This document shows, piece after piece, positions 59,181 to 64,000 of a stretch of DNA of 64,000 bases. The notes below the pieces were generated by a model that did no database searches, was not told where the DNA came from, and saw only the letters and a program-made list of their open reading frames with translations. Each line of letters begins with the position of its first letter. The first letter of the stretch is position 1. The stretch covers positions 1,426,001-1,490,000 of the forward strand of contig NZ_JAGINT010000001.1 in the NCBI RefSeq assembly GCF_017876295.1, given 5' to 3'. Origin of the DNA: Kribbella aluminosa (GTDB taxonomy: Bacteria; Actinomycetota; Actinomycetes; Propionibacteriales; Kribbellaceae). The position numbers and the translations under genes are program-made.

Positions 59181-60062
59181 GTGCTTCCTGGAATGCCGAC
59201 CCGGTTGTTCGTGGCGACGCCGACGAAGCTGCTGACGTTCGCGGACTGCAAGCGGAAGTACCGGTACACGTACCTCGAGACGCCGCGGCCGCCGAAGGGT
59301 CCGCCGTGGGCGCACAACACGGTCGGCGCGATCGTCCACGAAGTCCTCGCGGACTTCTTCGGCCGCTGGCCCGCTTCCCGACGTACGCCGGACGAGGTGG
59401 TCGCGAAGATGCGGTCGAGCTGGCGCAGCGAGGGATTCCGCGACGAGCAGCAGTCGCTGGACTGGCGCGACCGCTCGACCGAGATGGTCCTCGGGTACCT
59501 GCGGGACTCCGATCCGTACTACGAACCGCGCGGCGTCGAGCGCACCGTGGCGTTCACGACGGAACGCGCCTCGCTGCGCGGCCGGGTGGACCGGATCGAC
59601 GAACGCCCGGCGCGCGACGGGAGCGACGGCACCGAGCTCGCAATCGTGGACTACAAGACCGGCCGCCGCCCGCTGACCTCGACGGATGCGCGGTCCTCGC
59701 TGGCGATGGCGCTGTACGTGCTCGGCGCGCGGCGAGTGCTGCACAAGCCGTGCACGCGGGTCGAGCTGCACCACCTCCCGACGAACACGGTCGCCGCGGC
59801 GGACCACGACGAGGCGTCCCTCGGCCGGCACCAGAAGCGCGCCGAGTCGATGGCGGACGACGCGGCCGCCGCCGAAGCCCGCTGGGCCGAGGGCCTCACC
59901 CCGGCCGAGGCCGACGAGGCGTTCCCGCCGGAGCCGTCGGCCCTCTGCGGCTGGTGCGACTTCGCCAAGATCTGCCCCCAAGGCCGCCGCGAGTCCCCAA
60001 CCCGCGACCCCTGGTCCGGCCTCGACGAACCCGCCCAGATCCCACTCGACGAAACAGGCTGA
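59181..60062 (+). CDS. RecB/Cas4-like PD-(D/E)XK nuclease with Fe-S cluster motif
   Basis: A 293-residue nuclease. A Cys near the N-terminus (Cys23 in FADCKRKYRY) and three at the C-terminus (Cys256-x2-Cys259-x5-Cys265) form the four-cysteine Fe-S staple known from AddB and Cas4. The catalytic core is GRVDRID followed by IVDYKTGRRP (Asp and Lys of the PD-(D/E)XK site). No helicase or cas genes are nearby, so it is a stand-alone member, common in actinobacteria. GTG 59181 is taken as start (TTG 59175 and ATG 59193 also possible). Confidence 0.87.
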   Translation: MLPGMPTRLFVATPTKLLTFADCKRKYRYTYLETPRPPKGPPWAHNTVGAIVHEVLADFFGRWPASRRTPDEVVAKMRSSWRSEGFRDEQQSLDWRDRSTEMVLGYLRDSDPYYEPRGVERTVAFTTERASLRGRVDRIDERPARDGSDGTELAIVDYKTGRRPLTSTDARSSLAMALYVLGARRVLHKPCTRVELHHLPTNTVAAADHDEASLGRHQKRAESMADDAAAAEARWAEGLTPAEADEAFPPEPSALCGWCDFAKICPQGRRESPTRDPWSGLDEPAQIPLDETG

Positions 60063-60206
60063 CCCACCAGCCGAGTGCCGCCCCAGTCTCGGCCCGCCCA
60101 TCTCAGGGGCAACCCCGGAGACGGGATCCGGACGCGTGTCAGCGGCGTGTGCGTGGCGTGCCAGCGGGGTGGGGGAGCCTGAGGGTGGATGAAAGGGGCT
60201 CGCCTG

Positions 60207-61046
60207 ATGGGTGCGAAGACTGTGAACAAGCTGGCGGTGCAGGGGGCCGCACTGCACTACGAGGTCGCCGGTTCCGGCCCGGTGCTGCTGCTGATCGCCG
60301 GCGACGGAGCGGACGCGGGCGTGTACTCGGGAATCGTCGGGCAGCTCGCGGCGGAGTACACGGTCGTGACGTACGACCCGCGCGGCAACTCGCGCAGCCG
60401 GTACGACGGAGACCCGGCAGACGAGTCCGTCGGACAGGCGGCCGCGGACGCGCTCGCGCTGATCGACGCGGTCGCCGGTGACGAACCGGCGGACGTCTTC
60501 GGCAGCGGCTCCGGCGCGATCACCGGGCTCGAGCTGATCACCCGGCACCCCGACCGGATCCGGATGCTGGTCGCGCACGAGCCGACGTGCACCGAGGTAC
60601 TCCCGGACGCCGCCGACGCGCGTGCGTTCTTCGAGGAGGTCTGCAGCACGTACCACGAGGACGGGCTGACGGCGGCCGACGTGGTGTTCATGATGGGCAC
60701 CGGCATGGACGGCGACGCGATGCCGCCGATGGTGGACCTGCTGCCGGAGTACCGCGAGCTCGCGGAGCGGATGCAGGCCAACGCGGCCAACTTCTACGAG
60801 CACAAGCTGCTGCCGTACACCCGGTACGTCCCGGAGCTCGACGCACTGAAGCGGGTCGCGGACCGCGTCGTACCGGCGGCCGGCCTGGAGTCGTACGGTC
60901 ACCTGCCGGGGCGGCCGATCGAGGTCATCGCCGACCATCTCGGCTGGCCGGTGGTGATGTTCCCGGGCGGGCACGGCGGCTACTCGAGCCACCCGGCGCC
61001 GTTCGCCACGCATCTGGCGCAGTTGCTCAAGACCGACACGTTGTAG
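60207..61046 (+). CDS. Alpha/beta hydrolase
   Basis: A 279-residue alpha/beta hydrolase. YEVAGSGPVLLLIAGDGADA is the oxyanion region, FGSGSGAITGLELI holds the nucleophile Ser, and GGHGGYSSHPAPFA the catalytic His. The substrate is unknown. ATG 60207 is chosen since GAAAGGGG lies 9 bases upstream; ATG 60189 in frame is an alternative. Followed by a very strong terminator. Confidence 0.85.
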   Translation: MGAKTVNKLAVQGAALHYEVAGSGPVLLLIAGDGADAGVYSGIVGQLAAEYTVVTYDPRGNSRSRYDGDPADESVGQAAADALALIDAVAGDEPADVFGSGSGAITGLELITRHPDRIRMLVAHEPTCTEVLPDAADARAFFEEVCSTYHEDGLTAADVVFMMGTGMDGDAMPPMVDLLPEYRELAERMQANAANFYEHKLLPYTRYVPELDALKRVADRVVPAAGLESYGHLPGRPIEVIADHLGWPVVMFPGGHGGYSSHPAPFATHLAQLLKTDTL

Positions 61047-61056
61047 GTCCCCGGGC

Positions 61057-61116
61057 ACCGGTCCGGGCGCGGGTCCCCTTCGCGATCCAGCACAGGGGTC
61101 CCGTGCCCGGACCGGT
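61057..61116 (+). terminator. Long-stem terminator after the alpha/beta hydrolase
   Basis: Arms 61057-61078 and 61095-61116 (beginning ACCGGTCCGGGC) pair at 20 of 22 positions around a 16-base loop. A T-rich TTATTCGTTT follows, so this is the best intrinsic terminator in the window. Confidence 0.75.
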
Positions 61117-61193
61117 TATTCGTTTGACGGCCTGCCCGGATGCGGCGTACTGTCCCTCGTCTGCCTTGACAATCGGCGTGGATCAACCATGCC

Positions 61194-61283
61194 GTCACAG
61201 TGGTGTCCGAACCCCCGGGTCGTTCTCGAACCGGGGCGGTTCTGCGTGCCCTGTGACCAGAACTGGGCCTCTCGGACACCACT
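61194..61283 (+). ncRNA. Candidate structured leader (switch-like) of the ABC-2 exporter operon
   Basis: Two perfect long-range pairings cross each other: GTCACAG (61194-61200) with CTGTGAC (61251-61257), and AGTGGTGTCCGA (61199-61210) with TCGGACACCACT (61272-61283), the latter followed by TTTT. A third local stem (CCCCGG/CCGGGG) lies between. The two cannot form together except as a pseudoknot, as in an attenuator or riboswitch. The ribosome site (61299-61304) and GTG start (61310) follow at once. Identity and ligand are unknown. Confidence 0.5.
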
Positions 61284-61309
61284 TTTGCGGCGTTCGAGAG
61301 GAGGTAGTG

Positions 61310-62107
61310 GTGGGTGTCTACTGGGCGATCGCCGTACGGTCGTTCCGGCGGTTCTCGACGTACCGGATCGCCACCGTGTCGGGCGTTTTCACCAACTCGG
61401 TCTTCGGGTTCATCCTCTGCGGCGTCTACCTGACGCTGTGGCGCGAACGGCCCGGGCTCGGCGGGTACGACGTACCGGACGCGCTGACGTTCGTGTGGCT
61501 GCAGCAAGGGATGCTGGCGCCGGTCGGGATCTTCGGTGCGACCACGACGAACGAGCTCGGGGAGCGGGTCCGCAGCGGCGAGATCGCGGTGGATCTGTAC
61601 CGTCCGACGCAGCTGCTGCTGTGGTGGCTGTCGGTCGACTTCGGCCGCGCGGCGTTCCAGCTGCTCGCCCGCGGCGGGGTACCGATGGTGGTCGGTGCGC
61701 TGGTCTTCGACCTCAAGTTCCCTTCCAGTGTGTGGCTCTGGCCGGTGGTCGTGCTCGGGCTGGTGCTCGGGATCTTGGTGAGCTTCACGATCCGGTACCT
61801 GGTCGCGCTGTCCGGGTTCTGGATCACCGACTCCCGCGGGATGGAGCAGCTCGCGCTGGTGCTGTCGCTGTTCTTCGCCGGCACGATCCTGCCGCTGGTC
61901 GCGTTCCCCGGCTGGATCGGCGTGGTCGCGCGGGCGACGCCGTGGGCCGCGACGATGCAGGTGCCGATCGACATCTGGCTCGGCCGGAACCCGGGCGGGA
62001 CCGGTGCAGCGCTGCTCTTCCAGGTGGGCTGGCTGCTGGTGCTGCTCCTGACCGCGCAACTGATCACCACCGTGGCGACCCGGAAGGTGGTGATCCACGG
62101 TGGTTGA
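61310..62107 (+). CDS. ABC-2 family exporter permease (DUF990 type), subunit 1
   Basis: A 265-residue membrane protein with six helices (VYWAIAVRSFRRFSTYRIAT at the N-terminus is typical of the DUF990 group). Conserved GERVRSGEIAVDLYRPTQLL follows helix 2. GTG 61310 stands 5 bases after AGGAGG; GTG 61307 is less likely. It overlaps the second permease by 8 bases. With that and the ATPase it forms a complete exporter of unknown cargo. Confidence 0.88.
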   Translation: MGVYWAIAVRSFRRFSTYRIATVSGVFTNSVFGFILCGVYLTLWRERPGLGGYDVPDALTFVWLQQGMLAPVGIFGATTTNELGERVRSGEIAVDLYRPTQLLLWWLSVDFGRAAFQLLARGGVPMVVGALVFDLKFPSSVWLWPVVVLGLVLGILVSFTIRYLVALSGFWITDSRGMEQLALVLSLFFAGTILPLVAFPGWIGVVARATPWAATMQVPIDIWLGRNPGGTGAALLFQVGWLLVLLLTAQLITTVATRKVVIHGG

Positions 62108-62915
62108 GCGCGTCCTTCGGGCGCCGGCGCAGTACTGGCTGCTGATCGTGATGTGGATCCGGTCGGTGCTCGCCTACCCGGCGTCGTTCGTGCTGATGCT
62201 GGTCGGCTCGACGCTGGTCAACCTGACCGACTTCGTCGCGGTGCTGATCATGTTCAGCCACATCACCGCTTTCGGCGGGTTCACGTTCGGGGAGATGGCG
62301 TTGCTCTATGCAACATCTTCGCTCGCGCTCGGGCTCGCGGACCTGATCACCGGGTCGGTCGAGCGGGTCGGCGAACGGATCCGGACCGGGGCCTTCGACG
62401 CGTACCTGATCCGCCCGGTGCCGGCCTTCCTGCAGGCCGCGGCCGACGGGTTCGCGCTCCGCCGGCTCGGGCGTCCGCTGCAGGCCGGGACCGTGCTGGT
62501 CATTGCCCTGAGCAAGGTCGACATCGACTGGACGGTTGCCCGCGGCATCATGTTCGTGGTCTCGGTGGTCACCGGGGCGATCATCTTCGGGTCGCTGTTC
62601 GTGCTCGGCGCCGCGTTCCAGTTCGTGTCGATCGACTCGGCGGAGCTGGCGAACTCGGCGACGTACGGCGGGCAGGCGCTGACCCAGTTCCCGTTGACGA
62701 TCTTCGGCAAGGAGATCGTCCGGGCCGTCACGTTCGTCGTACCGCTTGCCTTTGTCAACTACTACCCGGTGCTGTTCGTGCTGGGCAAGCCGGCGCCGTT
62801 GGGGTTGCCGTCCTGGATCGGTCTGCTGTCGCCGCTGGTGGCAGCAGCGATGGTCGGGCTGGCGTCGCTCGGGTGGCGGGCCGGCCTTCGTCGCTATCGC
62901 AGTACAGGGAGCTGA
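62100..62915 (+). CDS. ABC-2 family exporter permease (DUF990 type), subunit 2
   Basis: A 271-residue permease with six helices and the matching cytoplasmic segment GERIRTGAFDAYLIRPVPAF after helix 2, paralogous to subunit 1. GTG 62100 overlaps the previous gene by 8 bases. The ATPase begins 3 bases after its stop. Confidence 0.88.
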   Translation: MVERVLRAPAQYWLLIVMWIRSVLAYPASFVLMLVGSTLVNLTDFVAVLIMFSHITAFGGFTFGEMALLYATSSLALGLADLITGSVERVGERIRTGAFDAYLIRPVPAFLQAAADGFALRRLGRPLQAGTVLVIALSKVDIDWTVARGIMFVVSVVTGAIIFGSLFVLGAAFQFVSIDSAELANSATYGGQALTQFPLTIFGKEIVRAVTFVVPLAFVNYYPVLFVLGKPAPLGLPSWIGLLSPLVAAAMVGLASLGWRAGLRRYRSTGS

Positions 62916-62918
62916 GCT

Positions 62919-63869
62919 GTGTCAGTCATCGAGTTGCAGGATGTGTCGCGGACGTTCACGGTCTCGTCGCGGACCGGGCTCCGGCGTACCCGGCGGGAGG
63001 TCCGGGCGGTCGACGGGCTGTCGTTCACCGTCGAACCGGGGGAGGTGGTCGGGTACATCGGCCCGAACGGCGCCGGGAAGTCCACCACGATCAAGATGCT
63101 GACCGGCATCCTGGTGCCGTCCGGCGGCACGATCCGGGTGGCCGGCGTCGACCCCTCCAAGCACCGGCTGAAGCTCGCGAAACGGATCGGGGTGGTGTTC
63201 GGGCAGCGCACGACGCTGTGGTGGGACCTGCCGCTGAAGGACTCGTTCGCCGTACTGCAGAAGATGTACGACGTACCGCTCGCACGGCACCGGGAGAACC
63301 TGGCGACGTTCGTCGAACTGCTCGACCTGGGCGACCTGCTGGACGTCCCGGTCCGCCAGCTGTCCCTGGGGCAACGGATGCGCGGCGACATCGCGGCCGC
63401 CCTGCTGCACGACCCGGAGATCGTCTACTTGGACGAACCAACGATCGGCCTGGACGTGATCAGCAAGGCCCGGCTCCGCGAGTTCCTCGCCGAGCTGAAC
63501 GCGGAACGGCGTACGACGATCATCCTCACCACCCACGACCTCGACGACATCGAGGCGCTCTGCACCCGCGTCATGGTCATCGACCACGGCCACCAGATCT
63601 TCGACGGTACGCTCACCGGCCTGAAGGCCAGCCAGTCCGCCCCGCGCACCCTGGTCGTGGACCTCGCCGCCTCCCTCCCGCCGATCGAGGTCGCCGGCGC
63701 CACCGTCACGAAGGTCGACGGCCCCCGCCAGCACCTGACCTTCCCCACCACCGCGAGCGCGGCCCCCCTCCTGGCCGAGATCGCGGCCAACTACCCCCTC
63801 GTAGACCTCTCCGTCTCCGAACCCACCATCGAGTCCGTCATCACCCAGCTCTACACCGTCAACGACTGA
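62919..63869 (+). CDS. ABC exporter ATP-binding protein (DrrA-like)
   Basis: A 316-residue ATPase: Walker A GPNGAGKST (48-56), Q-loop FGQRTTLWWDLP, signature LSLGQRMRGD, Walker B IVYLDEPTIGLD, and switch histidine TTHDLDD. The C-terminal about 80 residues form the extension seen in natural-product and lipid exporters. GTG 62919. It drives the two DUF990 permeases. Confidence 0.93.
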   Translation: MSVIELQDVSRTFTVSSRTGLRRTRREVRAVDGLSFTVEPGEVVGYIGPNGAGKSTTIKMLTGILVPSGGTIRVAGVDPSKHRLKLAKRIGVVFGQRTTLWWDLPLKDSFAVLQKMYDVPLARHRENLATFVELLDLGDLLDVPVRQLSLGQRMRGDIAAALLHDPEIVYLDEPTIGLDVISKARLREFLAELNAERRTTIILTTHDLDDIEALCTRVMVIDHGHQIFDGTLTGLKASQSAPRTLVVDLAASLPPIEVAGATVTKVDGPRQHLTFPTTASAAPLLAEIAANYPLVDLSVSEPTIESVITQLYTVND

Positions 63870-63880
63870 GCCCTCGCGGG

Positions 63881-64000
63881 TTGGCGGACCGGCTCGCACC
63901 GCCCGCCCTGTTCGCTCCCGGCCTGGTCGACTCGGTCGTCTGGGCGGCGGCCGCGTTGTTCTGTGCGGCCTTGGGTACGAGTCGCAGCTGGTCCCGCATC
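63881..64000 (+). CDS. Possible start of a further gene, cut by the window end
   Basis: A frame beginning TTG 63881 stays open to the window end (40 codons, MADRLAPPALFAPGLVDSVV then an Ala-rich hydrophobic stretch). There is no clear ribosome site and the family is not recognisable, so this is weak. Confidence 0.25.
   Translation, partial: MADRLAPPALFAPGLVDSVVWAAAALFCAALGTSRSWSRI

Noticed and set aside
59181..60062. CRISPR-associated Cas4
   Set aside because: The Fe-S nuclease has no cas1/cas2 or repeat array nearby and matches the stand-alone RecB-like group.
61201..61283. tRNA gene in the leader before the exporter
   Set aside because: No acceptor/T-arm pattern or anticodon stem fits; the stems are longer and nested differently.

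Overview
The window is a 64 kb stretch of very GC-rich DNA from an actinobacterium. GTG and TTG starts are frequent, many genes overlap by 4 bases at stop/start junctions, and the marker set (sigE-rseA-htrA-tatB, mrp, TB7.3-like biotinyl protein, pspAB-htpX, corA) is actinobacterial. Codon style and gene content most resemble Kribbella or another member of the Nocardioidaceae/Kribbellaceae; this placement is an inference. No rRNA, tRNA, CRISPR array, transposase or phage gene was seen.

Backbone. From memory, glgC, an O-methyltransferase, sigE, rseA, htrA, tatB, mrp, a DUF1003 protein, an MgtE/CBS protein and corA follow the order of the Mycobacterium tuberculosis Rv1213-Rv1239c region. Here that backbone is opened by two blocks: a tryptophan/kynurenine catabolic operon (957-7784) fused by stop/start overlap to glgC, and an amino-sugar/sugar uptake block (9234-19219).

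1-7784: 3' part of glgC, then kynU, kmo, an aminomuconate-semialdehyde-type dehydrogenase, a RidA-type deaminase, 3-hydroxyanthranilate dioxygenase, ACMS decarboxylase and a kynurenine-formamidase-like hydrolase. Together they would convert N-formylkynurenine to 4-oxalocrotonate. Tryptophan dioxygenase is not in the window.

7785-19219: small secreted protein, O-methyltransferase, DeoR regulator divergent from a SIS-domain isomerase, a sugar ABC importer (binding protein plus two permeases, no ATPase), an epimerase with an apparent frameshift, a LacI regulator and a large secreted clan GH-A hydrolase. Three LacI-type operators tie the importer and the hydrolase into one regulon.

19341-38746: envelope-stress locus (sigE with an ECF-type promoter, anti-sigma factor, RseB-like protein, HtrA protease, TatB), Mrp, PspAB-HtpX, DUF1003, MgtE/CBS, small regulators, a CitE-like lyase, a LuxR-HTH/VOC fusion, a secreted cyclophilin, a Ser/Thr kinase, acyl-CoA dehydrogenase, CorA and a MaoC hydratase.

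38766-51842: repeat-rich spacer, then two further sugar ABC blocks. One (39074-44359) has a GH29 alpha-L-fucosidase and a divergent GntR regulator with a 25-bp dyad operator. The other (44253-51748) is a LacI-led operon with a GH39-like enzyme and a Tat-exported glucoamylase-like protein. None of the three importers has its own ATPase, so a shared MsiK-type subunit elsewhere is expected.

51865-64000: histidine phosphatase, DUF559 protein, a TetR/DUF4267 pair with an operator array, GNAT, NmrA-like reductase, AraC regulator with an internal 16-residue repeat, NUDIX, PHP phosphoesterase, MarC, Fe-S PD-(D/E)XK nuclease, alpha/beta hydrolase and an ABC-2 exporter operon preceded by a candidate structured leader.

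The most unusual non-coding signals are a two-copy ~90-bp dyad repeat with GTTAACC arms (11007-11096, 38902-38990), the exporter leader with mutually exclusive stems (61194-61283), several long perfect inverted repeats, and clear operator sets for five regulators.
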